This document shows, one piece after another, positions 39,948 to 54,342 of a stretch of 64,000 nucleotides of DNA (position 1 is the stretch's first letter; every line of letters begins with the position of its first letter). The notes under the pieces are model-generated. The model was given only the letters and a program-made list of their open reading frames with translations. It was not told where the DNA came from and ran no database searches. A program made the position numbers and the translations under genes. The DNA comes from Camarhynchus parvulus (lineage: Eukaryota > Chordata > Aves > Passeriformes > Thraupidae). The stretch lies in NCBI RefSeq assembly GCF_901933205.1, contig NC_044578.1:12486501-12550500 (forward strand), given 5' to 3'.

Positions 39948-42900
39948 ACTCAACAAATGAAAGTAATTAAAAGTATAATTGGGAAGGATGTTTATGCAGA
40001 CCTTATCAATGAGAAATGAAGTTAGCAAATGCCTATAGTGAAATTCTGCTAAATGAACTTGTTTAAAAACTCATAAAAAGTCTCATTTCTCTAAATGATT
40101 GGAAAGAGTTGTTTAGAGTTCCCAATTCAATTAATAATATGCTATTTTTAATGTTTTGTTCTGGTAGCATTCTAATGATATGCTATTCTCTATTTTCAGT
40201 ATATATTGTCCTGCGTCACAACCACTGGATGTGATTTGCCCAAAATTCTACTTTCCTGACTGTTTTCCAGCTGGTGCTTTTAAGCCTATTTAACAGGGCA
40301 GACGAGGGAGTTGCTGAAGACATGGTCAAAACTTCCTTGGCCTCAGCTAATACCTATCTGGAGATGTCTCTGCAACTTGAAGAGCACAGACTGTAACTTC
40401 CCTTTTTTCCTGCTTGGCAGTGATTCACAGCTTCCTCTCATTTGTTCCAGTAAGTTTATTCTCAGTGAAATCCAAAGAGGTTAAAAGAAAACAAGATCTG
40501 AAAAGAGCTGAGGGGGCAGGTTATGGTGTGTGGATGTGCTCAGCAATGCTAAGGAAGGGAAGAAAAGCAGTAAAAAGCAAGCACTGAGATCCTGAGACTT
40601 TCCTTTAGAGACAGATTTGCAGGAGGCATAGGTTACATACATATTATCTGTTCAGGCCAAGACACAATGCCTATTTCTGCTAAGAAGATATCCATGCTAT
40701 AAAAAATAAATGCATTTGTATTATGACATAAAATAATTTCAAATCAATAGTAGTGCTATGAATTTGACAGTGTCGAGAAAGACAAAATGAGGTTTCCAGA
40801 TTTGTAGTAAAATGAAATTAGAAACATTGTCTCGACCAAGAGCAGCCAGCTTGAAGTAGATAGCAACATGGAAATTCATCCCTCTTGAGGATTTCATCTC
40901 CCTAAAGACAGCTAAATACAATCCTAACTAGTGATTCTTTTTTTTTTTTTTCCACTTTCACCTCATAATGATTTTTAAAAGCCTGTGCTTTCAATACAGT
41001 ATTGTTCCAAATCTGAAGGAAGTTTTCAAAATTACTTTTTTCTTTAAGCAGAATTGTGATAGACATTTAATTTCCTAACCTTAGATGACATGAGAACAAA
41101 AGAATATCTGAAAGTTTCTTCAAGTATTTCTATCATTCTATCACTGAGAGTGTTTGCTGAATAGAGCATATAATTTTCAAATTTAATCTCTTGAACTCCT
41201 ATGTTTTATAATATTGAGTTTACTCATTGAAAATTAGATACTCTCTGGTGTAAAAAGAAAATCTCTACTCAGAACTTTATGAAATCCCAAACTGGAAAAT
41301 TTTCCTCACTTCTTAATAAAACCTGTTCTTAAAATTAAATCATTTAAGCATTTGAGGAATGTTTTGGTGATTAGATGTCAGGCCTCAAGAACATGAAGAC
41401 TAAGGCATTGTTTCTATCTGTATCCTTTGCCTAGAAATCCACACTCAGCTGTGAGGTTGGGGCAATGAATCAGTGCTGGCTGAAGTTAATAAGAGGCTCC
41501 TTTTCTAGTTCAGTGAATAGCAGCTTATTCCTTTATTGCCTGTTGCCCTGTATAGTCACCTTCCAATGTCATCTCTTTTTCTCCTTTTACAGCAGCTTTG
41601 CTTCAAACATAGAGCAAATCAGCCACTCCAGGTTTTGCTTTCTTTTCTTTTTAAAAGTTAGACGTTTGGTGGTTTTCTAGGTTGTTAGTGTTTTGGGGAA
41701 GGGGGGTTTTATGCATGTCTGTGGTTTTTTGTGGTTTATTTTTTTATTTATTTTTATTTTTCCTCTTAAATGATACTTCCAGAGAACAAATTTTCTGTGA
41801 TTAGTTCAATGTTCTTAAGTAGCCACTCCTCACTGACATCCATAGATTGATGTTGAATAATTTACTGCTTCTATGAAGCTGAGTTCCAATTTATTTATAC
41901 CCAATTTGAGAAATTACTAACTGAAATTGCCAGCATGTACTGCTCATGTCTAATACCATGTACAGATATTACACAAAAAGTACTTATCTGGAAAAAGGAA
42001 AAAAAATCCTCATAGAAGTTACTATTTGTCTGGAGTGTGTTTAAGCATGTAAACTTCTCGTTTATACATGATGTGTGCATTTTAAATTTAACTTTATGAC
42101 TGTTTTGGCTAAAACACCTGATAAACCAAATTATGGCTGGACAAAGGTATTGTCTCTTGCCTGCCTCTTTTATTATCTTGTAATCTGCTGGATTTTTCTT
42201 TCCACATATTATAAATTCTCTCAGTACTGTGCTTTCCTTATTATACAGATATCTTAATTCTAAGAACTAGTGCTATTTGTCATGATAGGAAGGAGCATTA
42301 TAGCATAATGAATACTCTCATTTCCTCTAATTTTTAATAAAAAGTTTAAGCAGTTAAACTGTGCAATCCGCTGGTGTTCATTAATGACACTGCATATTTT
42401 AATGGTGTATTTATTATGCAGCCATACAGACAGAGTGGAAAAGATGTTCTGAGGATATTTTTTTCGTTTCCAGTTTCAAATGTTGCAGGCAAAATGTAAA
42501 AAGACCTTCTCATGTACATAGATGCATCTGGAAATTCCCAGATGAACTGCTTTGGAAAATTGAAGGTGCTTCTGTTTTTTCTACATTAAAACATCTTCCA
42601 GAAATGTGGATAAACTCGGACTCTCTGCTGGCAGAACTCAGCTTCACTGGGAGTCAGTTCCCTGTCTCATCCTCTGCTGTAGCACTACAAAACAGTGCAC
42701 AGAAACAACCCCTGTGCTTCCATCTACAAAATGCTGAAGTGATTGACTTGACAACCATCTTTGATACCCTAGTGATCACCTGCCCTTGAATATTTTGGTA
42801 ACTATCTTCCCTCATATACTTTAAGAACAGCAGACTGGACCTGGTTGGTCCTTGAGCTGTCAATAGTTATTATGCCAGATCTCCCAGTTAATGTGGCTCC

Positions 42901-45120
42901 ACTATATTCATCCTTCATATTTTATATAACTTTGGTCAGCTCTGCAAAAATGAATGCAGGATTAGCCCTGAAAAACAATTTAATCTTCATGGTGATTTAA
43001 TTCTAGGCCTTTCTGAGGAAACCTTCCAAAGGTGCCCATGAGAGCTGTTAAATTATTCATTGTGAATAATATTTATTCCAAATACTTTTTCCTGTTTGAA
43101 AAACAGGCCTTGTATTTGTTCAGGATTATCTGCCAAGTAGCGTAAGGGATAAAGTCTCTGTCCCTGGTTTAGAGACAAGGTCCACTCAAGCATTTGCCTG
43201 CTCCTCACAATAACCCATTGCAGGGGATTTCACACATGCTGCCAGCAGGAGTGGCCAGAGAGAAAGCCAGACTAGGAACAGGCATTTTGGCAAGATCCAT
43301 AGGAATTGGTTAAAGTGTGTAATGCACACGCATGTCAGTGTTTTACACCATAATTACTTTTGTTGGAAATTTTTTTTTCATATTTCAGGCTTTCTAAATT
43401 CCAGTAAATAATATGCCACAAGTAGCAACAACTGACCTTGCTGTTTCTGGTCATTCAGACTGTCACAATTCATCTGCACTTTTATTCATGCAGCTGGAGA
43501 GTACACTATGATAGTGATATTTGCTACAAAGACATTTCCCAGTAAGGAGAGCCTGATCCTTTTCCACTGACTATGTTGGTTGCAACTTTCAGACTGATAA
43601 CAATTTTCAGTCACTCCTAATCTGGCTAATAAAACTCAGCACAATAATTTAGATGTGAAAGACTATTGTGTGATTATTACAAAATTCCTGGACTCCTGCC
43701 CCCTCCTGGGACTATTCAAAAATAGGTGCTTTTTTGGTGCCACAAAATGATAAATTGCAGAATATTTCTAGAGTTTAAATATTTCTGAAAGAGCAATCCT
43801 TCACTCCCTGCTGTTTACAAGGGAAATATTGTCTACAAATAATACATTACATTAACTGTCCTCTTTATCATAAAGCCATGTTGAATACTTGTAACATTTA
43901 TAAAAAGACACCAACTGATTGCAAGATGAGCGTTACCCTTGAGCAAATTATGAACACATTTATTTCAGTCTTATGCGTTTGAAACTAATTTTCTGGTAAT
44001 ATCAAAAGTGTTCATAGAATTAATTTCCTGTCAGTTCAGCAGTATTCAAGTGAATATTTTATGATTTTGCATTAGCTGTATTTGTCTAGAGTTGTGACAT
44101 GATCGAGTCATTCTCTGAGGGAAACACATTAATAATTAAACTCTGTCCAATGTGGAGTGCTAAAGATGACAGCATAATTGTACATTTCAGAGACCGTTTC
44201 ACAAGGCAGAGAATGAGAATTGCCCTGCCACCATTTAAATGTCAATTTAGAATTTCTTTCTAAAATTAAAACCATGTTGCAGAAAACAAAGACAAAAAGG
44301 AGGAGATAGAAAACCTGAAGCCAAATTTGAATCCCTGTCCCCTTTTTACATTCCCTTTCTTTTAAAATGGGAGCTAAACATAAATGGCATTCCAAGAAGA
44401 AAAGGAGAAGGGAGAAGGTAGATAAATGATCAGCTGTAAGATTTTTTCTCCTCCTTTCTTTTGGCTATATAATATCATCACTGGTTGTAGTACTAGAGCT
44501 GTTTAGATGATAAATGCAATGTGCATAGATTAGCTCTGGAGAAAATACTGCTACCTGACACTGAAAGCTTTGATTGGTTTCAGCCCTTACATTTGACTCT
44601 TTTTTGCCCTGATAACTTCAGCAGTATTTTAAGATTTTAATCTACTTTCTAGTCAAATACCCATGGATGGATCACTGTTTTATTTATTATTTATGTTTCT
44701 TTTTCAGCTTCTGAAAGTAAGACATTATTGGGCTTTAGCTAAAAAAATTCCACAATTTCTGCTGAATATATTTTGCAAGCACTTAAGCTTCTCCAGTGAA
44801 AAGTGACTGTATTATTCTGGAGAGACAGCTGAGCCACATTTACCAAGTGTGCGTGCAGACCGCTTAATGAGCACGTGTTCTTAGAAAATGCATAAATCAG
44901 AGATATACCAGTGGCTCCATAAGACCCTCTTTCTCTCCCCACAGCCTGTGCCTGTGCATGCCAAAGATCCCCTTTTGGCTACAGTCTGGGTGATGCCTCC
45001 CTCATTCCCTGCATCTTTTACCACTTTCTCCCTTCAGTTTCATACAAAGGCCCAAGTGAGAAAATGTAGCTGGATGGGCTCAAGCAAATACAAATAAATG
45101 CAAGAGGACTCCTTTCTGTC
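39948..45120. other. unannotated AT-rich non-coding stretch
   Basis: No gene is recognised. It includes a T14 run at 40938-40951, a T/A/G low-complexity run at about 41690-41762 and a motif-dense segment near 42360-42425 that could be a conserved non-coding element. Confidence 0.5.
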
Positions 45121-45199
45121 CCTGTGCTTTAGATCCCTGCCATGCTGCCTCCATCTTCCATTTTCCCCTCTCCTACCTCAGCTTTACAGAGTTCACTCC

Positions 45200-45425
45200 C
45201 TGCTCTTGCATGTTCCATTCAGTTGATCACCTCCTGATAAATCCTCGCTTTCACATAAAAACGTTTAGCAAATTGTATCCACTTCTTACCATCTCTGTGT
45301 ATGTTCATTTGTGCTAAATCTTTTACCTCACCCATATTTTCCATCTCAAACATTTAGATTATAAGCAGCTTAGGAAAAGCATTTGCTCCTCTGCCTATGT
45401 ACCTCATCTACCACAATTGCTGTTA
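45200..45425 (+). mobile_element. possible very old L2-like LINE 3' end
   Basis: The segment has CACCTCCTGATAAATCCTCG (about 45227-45246) and, further on, ATTTAGATTATAAGCAGCTTAGG (about 45353-45375). These loosely echo the CACCTCC...AAGCCTTCC and TTAGACTGTAAGCTCCTTGAG blocks of amniote L2 3' ends, in the right order. The similarity is weak and could be chance. Confidence 0.3.
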
Positions 45426-46580
45426 CTTGGCCACAAGCATATGAAACATGATTGATCATAATAATTCATTTCATTTCCCTCAACCCACTTACATCTCTAT
45501 GGTACAATTCAAGAACTGTTTAAGGCAAACAGGAGCTTTAAATGTATACAATCCCTGTGTTTTAAGGGGCATGTTTCAGATCTTTTTGTCCTACAAATAT
45601 GAAAAGGGAGTATTTGATCTCAGTGGTGTGCCAATTTCAACAGTTGGTGTTATTTTCTGAGCCATTTTCTTAAATGAAAAGAAAGCAAACAGAAGAGAAA
45701 CTTCTCTGATGCTAAAAGTGATTGATGCCCCTTATCACTGTTTGTATATGCTCATAGTTGGGATTTTACTAGAAATACAGTTCTCAAGTACTACTTAAGT
45801 TTGCATTTACTAAGGATGAATTTCACGGCAAACTTCGAAGTTTCAATATTATTTTAACATACTTAAGGAACAGTAAAAAAGGACGTTTCAGTATGTAACA
45901 TACACTAGAAAGCCAGTGATTTTTTTGTACCTCAATTTTTACCTGAACATTTCTAAAGACAGAGAATGCTGATGGAAAATTCAGACATGTGAAATGAAAG
46001 AGCATATATTAAAAACATGATAATAAAATCTATGTATAGAGCTCTACTGTGTGAAATGATGAGTAGGCCAAATTACAAAAAAAGTGGAAGAACACATTCC
46101 TTCATGTTATATAACTAAGATATAGTTGCTTTAAATGATATGCATGGTTCTATAAACTAGCAGTTAAATAACTTGTGACAAGTGGTTCATTTTTTACTGA
46201 CATTTGTTTATGTTACTCTCCTGCTTCAGTACAGCTGTCCATGCTATGTGTATTCATGCTGCCATTAAACCACTTTTAAATTCTATAAAACTAATTAAAT
46301 CAAGAGACGCTACTTTTGACAGCTACTCTTGACTCATATAAAAAATATCCATTCTAACTTTGCTATGAACTTATGTCAAGAAAGATCCACTTACTCTAGT
46401 AAAATACTTGACCAGAGAATAAAGCACAACTTTTCAGTGTTCACTACACCTTTCATTATTTCTGAATGCTCTGTCACCACGTCCCTTTTTCTGTCCACTT
46501 TCAACCGCAGAATTCTCTCTAGTATTCAGGTATTAAAGCTTGAGAACAATCAATTGCTTGTGTTTGTTGGGGTTTTTTTC

Positions 46581-46707
46581 CAAATATTTAAGTTTATATA
46601 AGATAAAACCAGATATTCCCAAATATTTATGTTTATATAAGATTTAAGTTTATATAAGATTTAAGTTTATAAAAGATATAAGATTTGTAAATATTTAAGT
46701 TTATATG
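46581..46707. repeat. AT-rich minisatellite, 17-bp unit
   Basis: The unit TTAAGTTTATATAAGAT occurs at 46588-46604, 46627-46643 (one change), 46644-46660 and 46661-46677 (one change), with a partial copy ending about 46706. The outer copies are preceded by an AAATATT block, so a larger nested unit was also duplicated. The array is almost pure A/T apart from G in AAGT and AAGAT. Confidence 0.9.
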
Positions 46708-48377
46708 TTAGAATAGATTGAAGTTTTTTTAACTGTCATCCCTTGAAAAACTGTGTGAATAATATCACACCAGATAATTAGTGATTCACACTATTAGAAA
46801 ACTGATAAATTATTTCATTTTAAATTCTAAGAGTAGCTAATATTAAGGAAGCTGATAGGATTTATCAGATATGTTTTTTTTGTTTAGAATTTCAAAATAC
46901 TCCTCCAGAACATTCTTTTTGAGGTAATTTGTCTTTTATTTCAATGGACTTATGTAGAAGAGAGCGATGGCATGACCCTATAGGCATGTGACATCTAGCA
47001 CTTAAAATTCTGCCCTTTTTGAGCAAAGAATAGTATTCAGACCTGGAGACTCTAGTTCACTAGGTCCCTTCAGTCAATCTGGGACCCAGTGAGAACACAG
47101 AACACTGAAGATATGTAAACTTAGTTTAATAAATATTTATTGTCCTAAGTATTCATTAGCAATTAAAATGTTAATGCTAATGCTTTAACAAAGTCTAATG
47201 TTGTGCTTGCACATCCTGGGATTAATGCACTACAAACCCTTTCTCAGCAGCAGAAAGGAAGTTGACCAGACACTTGGTCTGATATTAAGTTCGGCAATTT
47301 TTTATTTTAACCACCAAGAGGTCCACAATAAACTCCAAAGAAAACTTTGTGAGACTACACAGTGTATTTGTAGCAGTTAATACTTGTATGTTTTCTGTAT
47401 CTATGCATTTTCAGATTGGAAATAAAACCCGTAGGCAAAAAATGCAGTCCTTCAGAAAAAATGAGAATTGGTGCTATTCTAAATCCAAGTCAGCTCCAAA
47501 TATAAAACCATTCCCTACATAAAATAAGAAAAAAAGCAACACTATGTCAGACAAAGCCAAATTCCAGGAGCAGAGAGCTTCATTTTAGTACTTGCAGTGT
47601 CATGCCCAGGGAGCTGAGCCAGTAACAGCAGTGTGAATCCCAGCATGGGTTTCTGTTTTCTAGTCAGGTTCTTCCCTGCTAACTGCTGTTTATTTCATCT
47701 GTGTTTTAAGAGCTGCTGCAATCCAGCAGTCTAGGGAGGAATCCTTCACTTAGTTCACATAGAATAACCTGTTTTCTTGTTCATTATATTATAACCTTAC
47801 TAACATAGGTGTTTCTTGATTAGAGGTAAATCTTCAGAGATTTTTCCTTTCTTACTATTCTACCTTTTGAGCTATTGAAACCTCAATTAAGATGTCATTT
47901 TCCCCATCTAATGTCAATGTTGTAGGTTTTTCAGCTCTATTGACACTTCCTTTCTTTTGTTTTGTCTTAGTATACTCTAGATTTTAGTATGCTGAGCATT
48001 ACAATCTGTGTACATTGTTGGTACAGTTCCACCCATAAAATTTATCCTTGCATTCATAGCTAGAACATCATTAATGCAGAAGGGACACTTCTGCTATTAT
48101 TAGTAGCATCTGACAGAGTGAAGATCTCTTCATAGTCAAAGGAGACAGAGTAGCTTTCCCAGACAGTGACTGAAGGCACTCAGTATCTTACTTTTTACCA
48201 AGCACTACATAAGTCACTTAAAGTTCAGTGTCAACAAATTAATGTTCCATTACCTAAAATTAGAATTTTCTTGCACAAAACTGTTATTATACAAGTACCG
48301 GTTTATACTTAGTCTTTTTCCACGGAGATTTGATGACATTTTGAATAAAAAGGATAAAAATTACTGTTCTGGTTTAA
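46708..48377. other. unannotated AT-rich non-coding stretch
   Basis: No gene or repeat is recognised. Confidence 0.55.
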
Positions 48378-48442
48378 AACAACAGCAACAACACCCACCC
48401 CCACCACCCACCCACCCCATCCCAACACACATCCCCACCACT
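48378..48442. repeat. C/A-rich low-complexity tract
   Basis: (CAA)n passes into (CCCA)n and CCCAC-type units with no T until CCCCATCCC. It is a strand-asymmetric simple repeat; the opposite strand is (TGGG)-rich and could fold into a G-quadruplex. Confidence 0.9.
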
Positions 48443-48600
48443 GAAACAAAAATCTCAGCAACCTTCCTCCCCAGACCAGACTGGTTTTGCTTCGTGAGTG
48501 CCTGAGGAAGCCTTACAAAAACAACACACTGCCCATCCAAAGCACTGGATATTTAGAACAAATGTGTCCTGTAGGAATTCATTCTGGATCTCATGTTTCT

Positions 48601-48710
48601 GCTAATGATGATGATTATGATGAATAACTGGCTTTTGCTGTTGCTTTTTCTGCTGATTCCTCAGTTCTTGATAGAAGTATTGTTGCTACAGTTATTGCTG
48701 CTGGTCCAAC
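48601..48710. repeat. triplet-biased low-complexity segment
   Basis: Imperfect ATG, TGC and TTG triplets (for example GATGATGATTATGATG, then TTGCTGTTGC and ATTGCTGCTGG) dominate about 110 bp. They create a 71-codon frame at 48593-48808 whose first half is almost all Leu and Met. The hydrophobic start looks like a membrane segment but follows from the triplet composition, so I do not call a gene. Confidence 0.6.
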
Positions 48711-48810
48711 TGCATAATGTGAGCAGAATCCATAGAGACACAAACAAGCTCTTTAGCAGCCAAGTGAAGAAACCTGTAATTTCACAACAGGAAGAAGCAA
48801 AATTGTGAGT

Positions 48811-51800
48811 GATCACCAAACACCACAGGAGGTGTGCCACAGAGAAAATCCCAAACAAGAACTGGAAGTTGACCGGGTCATGATGCTTTAAAGAAACTTG
48901 AGGCCTTAGGTTTTGGGGGATTGTTTTATTTTTCCTTTAAATTAACTGGAGTAGCCATGTATTAAAAAAAATCCCAAAACCTTACAACAAATCAATGGAG
49001 GCAGGATCTGTGCTTTATTGAAATCATTGGCTCAGATGAAACAGACATTGGCAGCACAAATGGTCACTGTCAGACCCAACTGGGGAAATGACTGTCAGTA
49101 TTATCTTCTGGTAAGTGATTCCCAGACATATTTAGATTACAAGTCTCTTGTAAATAGTCAGCTTTTTTCCTCACATGCTTTATAGCACTGAACATGTATG
49201 GCTCTGTTTAATGAACAGGGTTACCCTAAAACACCCTGAGAACAGAGTAAATCTATGAGAAACAAGTATATTTTAAAAAGAATGGCAAACATAAGCAAAC
49301 GTTTTTGATCTACAGACGGTAGCTAAAAACCTTCAAGTGCTACAAACAGCAACAAATGGTCTTTCTAATCAGCTTTAGAGCCTAAAAAGATATCAGCTTT
49401 TTAATCTAGGACATAGAGTATCTCATTTACAGGCAGCCTAATATCATAAAGATCTAATGACTAGCAAGATACTACATGATACTGTCTTGTATTAATTTCT
49501 TAATAGTCTTGTCCTGCAGCACAAAGCTCCTGTCATTATCACAGCTGATAATTTCACAATCTAGAGAATTTATATGGAATTAATGAACTAATGACACAGA
49601 ACATTACTGTATTTCTGTAAGCATGTGCAACCAGGTATTTGGCCTTACAGGTCAGGCTCCTGGACCCTTCATAGATCTGAGCACAGATCTGCTACTGAGG
49701 CTTAACAGAAGTAAAGAGAAGGAAACATCTTTGGACTAAAGGTTTTCTCCTCAAGAGAGCTAATTTTCTCATGACTGTCTGCAAGAGGTTGCTTTCTACA
49801 CCCTTACTTTCCAAAAAACAGAAGAAAAGGACTCTTGAAGCTTTGGCGAGGAAAAAGAAAAACAACTCTAAAAACTGTGAGAAAAAGACTCATGGGTGGA
49901 TTTAGACTTTTAGGACAGTAGACAGGAAACTATAATTTTGATTTCACAGCAGGACAGAGGGGCATTGTTTAGATGTGGAATGAGGGCCAGAAATCAAAAA
50001 CTGCAAAGTTCAAAAATGCAGCCTAAGGTGAACTAAGAGTCTTATGCCCATGAGGTCCTGAAGAATAATCCTGAATGATCAGAAAATAACTGATTAATTT
50101 TTCTTTTTTTCGAGATTTACATCCAGATACGCAGTGAAAGCCAATGATTTTCTCAGAAACGCTATGTAAAGACCAATTGAACTTGAAATTTTAAGTGTTA
50201 AAGCAGAAGGCTTATGCCATCAGAGATGAGCAAAGAGAACATTTGGAGGCACACTGCCATGCCACAGGGATGTTTTTGTCAGATCCCTTAAGATAGCAAG
50301 AAGATTCAGCTTGTTGCAGCAGTCTGGTATTTAATGTGAAAGCTTAACAGAACTAAAATTAACAGTCAAATTTCCTGATGTTTTTTAACCCGTCAAGGAT
50401 TCCCAATAGCTTTGGTATTTGAATACTGAAGTATTGCAGCTGATATAAATCAATTCGTATAAATTTAAGCAAGGAAAGAAACAAGATCTTTAAATAGTAA
50501 CATAAAGAGAATTTATAAAGGACTGTGTATTTTCAGCGTAGTTTTAGACAAAATGTATCCTTAAATGGCTCCATACTTCCCTTGTTTATATATTATGACA
50601 CATACTGGTAGACTGGCTTGAAAAGAAGTTCTCATTACTGAGGAGACTAATTTTCCTAACACCAACTGAAGTCAGTGGCAATATTCCCATCCTCTTCAGT
50701 GGCTTCAGCACAGAGCCAAGCTGAGAAATGAATCCTGAGACCAAGCATGCCATTTGCAGCCAGAATATCACATGACTAAAAGCCTTTTTTTGTAGAGTGT
50801 TACTTATTTCAGTTCATTTTATTTTATTACGTCTTTGAAACCCCCACATTTGCTGCAGGACAAGCACTTGAGAGACGTTAATCTTCCCCTATTAAAATGA
50901 CTTGTTTGTACAGGCAGAATGAAATTTAACAACCCCAAACTCATGAGAGGATCCGAACGTGTGACAAACAGGCTGCCTGGTCCCCTCCTCTGACCTGGGA
51001 TGTTCCGACTCCCTGTGAGGGAACTCCTTGCACTGGAGCCCTCCCGTGGGCTGGCACGTCAATCTTAAAAATATCTTTGAGGCCCATCTGCTGTGGTGCT
51101 TCATTTTTAATGAAAATGGAAGGTGCCAACCATAAGTAGTTTTGATATACCAAGTCTCTCCCGTAATGCCAGTCTGCTACATCTCAGAGGAGTCAATTTA
51201 AACACACACATATTTCCAGGACTTGTTTGTAAATTTATGATTAACTGTCTTTAGAGATGAAGTAAAAAAAAACCCTCAAAAAGACCAAATAATAGGCCAT
51301 TTTGACAATTAAGCTGCCAGCGTAAGATTGTTACCTTCAATACAGTCTCATGAGTTTTATTTATTTTGTTTTCCACACATATTTTGTAGAAATTAACCTC
51401 TTTCCAAAGAAACTTTGATATTTCTCTTCTCAGTTGGAGCATGAGGTTTTTTCCTAAACCAAGTCAAACCTAATAAGGATGTCACCAACACAGGGCTAGA
51501 TATTACTCTTGAATGGATTAATTTTCTTGAGGGGTTTTATATCTTGCAGACATGTAGGTATTGGCCCAGAAGACATCTAATTTTGTATCATACTTGTCCA
51601 TGCAGGTTAATGTTTGCTATTCATTTCAGTAACAGTTCTTAAAAAAATCTGTGACTTTTTTCAATAAAGTTTTTAGCCAGCTGCAGGAAGTAGAATAAAA
51701 GTATCCAGATGCTTGAGAGATTTGTCAACATTAATTCAGAGAGTGTAAAAAAATAATGTTAAGAAAACAGACTTCAGAAAATACTGTTTCAAAAATTTGT

Positions 51801-54285
51801 GGTTTATTTCCCTCACATTCTAGAGACTTAGAATGGGAGTTTCTTTATTTGCTTGCCTCAGCACAGCGTTGGAATAACGTGTAGGTAATGTCTCAAATAT
51901 TTAAATAAAGTTTTGAAATCCCAGAAGTAAAGTAAATCCAGATATTATTGACACATTAGCAAGGTCACAGAACTTACAATTCAATGGAAATAGAGAGGTA
52001 CTAAAACACTCTGAAACTTGGATTATTTCTTGAATACTGCCATAGGATCATTACATATTTACTACACTACCTGGAGTATGATATTCTATAACCATTTGTA
52101 TTCCTCCTATAAATCTGAGAAAAGCTCTCTCTACAAATGATTAGGGGATTAACTTTCCTTGTGAGTAGGTTCCCATTATGCATGGTCAAAGTCATATCAC
52201 AGACACACATGGAAAAGAACATTTCAAGGGTTATAATTACATTCATATGTTGGCTAATTGGGCCCTCAGGGGCCTAGTTCCTAATTAGAAGAGGGTATGC
52301 AGGAAAATATCACTAAAAAAGTATGTATAGAATGAGTATGAGATTAAATGGGTTATGCTGGCTGTATAAAAGCCGTAAAACTTGATAGGGAAGGAATGCA
52401 GTAGCTTGCCAAGTATCTCTAAGCCATAAATGTTTTTTGATGCCATTATCAGAAAGAGATGGGAGGAGGTTCTGTTGTTTTAGAGGAAGTCTGCAAACAT
52501 CTATTGTAGCCTCAAGTGGTATTTTTACATAGTTCTAAGAAAATCAAGTAATGATTGAGCCAAATGACAAAGAAATGAAAAAAAAAAAGAGAAACTTTTT
52601 ACAATGACTTTGGGATCAAAAGAAGGTGAAAGCAACCTAAAGATCAGGAAGGAGAGAGTCCCACATTCATGTGTGTCACTGAGACCTATTAACCAGAAAT
52701 GAAATGCTCTAAAAACTCTAGATATTCATTAATTAAAATTGCATAAGGTTTAATGACACTGTTTATTAGTTTAGCTAAGGGCAGAATTTTTATCTCCCAT
52801 AATTGAAAACTATAGTTTATTACCTTGATTAGAAACTAAGTAAAATATACAGGCTTTACTTTTTGCTCCACATCTCTCAGAGGAAAATGCCTATAAGAAT
52901 AAATTAAAGAACTTTTACAAGGTTGTAATTTATTTTATTTCACATCAAATGGTATCCTTTGGACACATCTATAAAAGTCTCACTGTTTATAGTAGATGTG
53001 TATGTAATATTACATTACACCTCGTAAGAGAAACTGGCAGGAACCCTGAAGCTGAATAAGAACAAGATTTTCTTTATCTCTTAAACCTGTCATTTTAATT
53101 TTCCACTCTAGACATTGCTGTATAAGTAGCCTGACTTAAGTTCCTGGTGACTGTTAGACCACATTCTTGTAACATTTTGAATTTAGCACCTAATCAAATT
53201 GCTTTCCATATTCTTATCTTGATTTACATGAACGGGTATATTTGTGAGTATACCCAAAGGAATACAATATTTTACAGCATTCTAAATGCAAATCCTGTTT
53301 TCTTATTTATGCTATGGCCAGTGTAACCACACCATTAAAAAGAATTTAAAATGAAATGCAGAAAAATTGAAATGACAATCCTAGCCTTCTAACATCTTGA
53401 ACAATCCATCTAAAGCTCCACAACTTGTGGCAGCATGGAACTGATGTGAATGAGTCTGGCTTTCAAGCTTCACATGCCCAACGTGATCTTTGTGAAACTG
53501 AAATTAATGCCCACAAAAAAAACGAAAAAAAAAGAAAAAAGTTGAAAATATTCAGAAGACTACTGGTTGAGCCTGCCATTTCAGTGAGGGCATGAGGTGG
53601 TGAGAAGGGGAGGTGAAAAGCAATTATTGATACTTTAGCAAGAAAACATTTAATTAGTCACAATTCCCCCATGGTGCTGTATCAGGCTGTCTAACAAGGA
53701 CATGAATATTGACAAGGTCTCTGTGGCTCCACTACAGCATCCTCTAACCCAGCTGTAAGGCTGATGCTGTCAGCCTGGAATTCTGAACTTATTTCTCATT
53801 TACACAGATGTATACCAAGACACACTATTTTGCCAAAATCTTGATAATGTGCAGAGTTTTGCTGTCTTCAGGCTTCTGGCCTAACCTGGCTGAACTGACT
53901 GGAAGAACTAAAATCTCAGAGTCATTATTTTGGGCCATTTTCAGTTTTGGGAGACCAGCACTGCATTATCAAGCGTTTCTGACTTTTCACATTTTCATCC
54001 TATTCATAACTGACAGGGACATTTTATAGTCATAAAATTTCAAATAATTATTAAAAGCTAAAAGCACAAGTCTGCCCCCTGAAAATAAACCAAGGGCATT
54101 CAGTGCTGATGCCAACTTCTTTTCTGACAACATGGAGATATGAAAGATGCTGTGCTGCACAAAAGTAGAATTTAGGAGTATTGTTGAGGTTGTTTCCTCT
54201 CAAAAGGAAAAGAAGTGTTCAAGTATGATTCTTGCTATATGTTCCAAACACAAACAAAAGTGAGAAACTGATTATGTGTTCTCTC
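48811..54285. other. unannotated AT-rich non-coding stretch
   Basis: No gene is recognised. It includes an A-rich run at about 53514-53540. A slightly GC-richer patch at about 50940-51070 contains a few CpGs but no recognisable exon. Confidence 0.5.
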
Positions 54286-54290
54286 CTGGG

Positions 54291-54342
54291 AAAAAAAAAA
54301 AAACCAAAAAACCAAAAAGACAAAAAACAACAAAAAAGCCCC
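54291..54342. repeat. A-rich tract ending in CCCC
   Basis: A13 is followed by CC and C-interrupted A runs, ending in GCCCC. It is the third member of the A-rich/C-terminated set, after 11219 and 23248. Confidence 0.85.

Noticed and set aside
48593..48808. Small secreted or membrane protein with a Leu/Met-rich start
   Set aside because: The hydrophobic stretch is produced by ATG/TTG/CTG triplet low complexity and is not a credible signal peptide.
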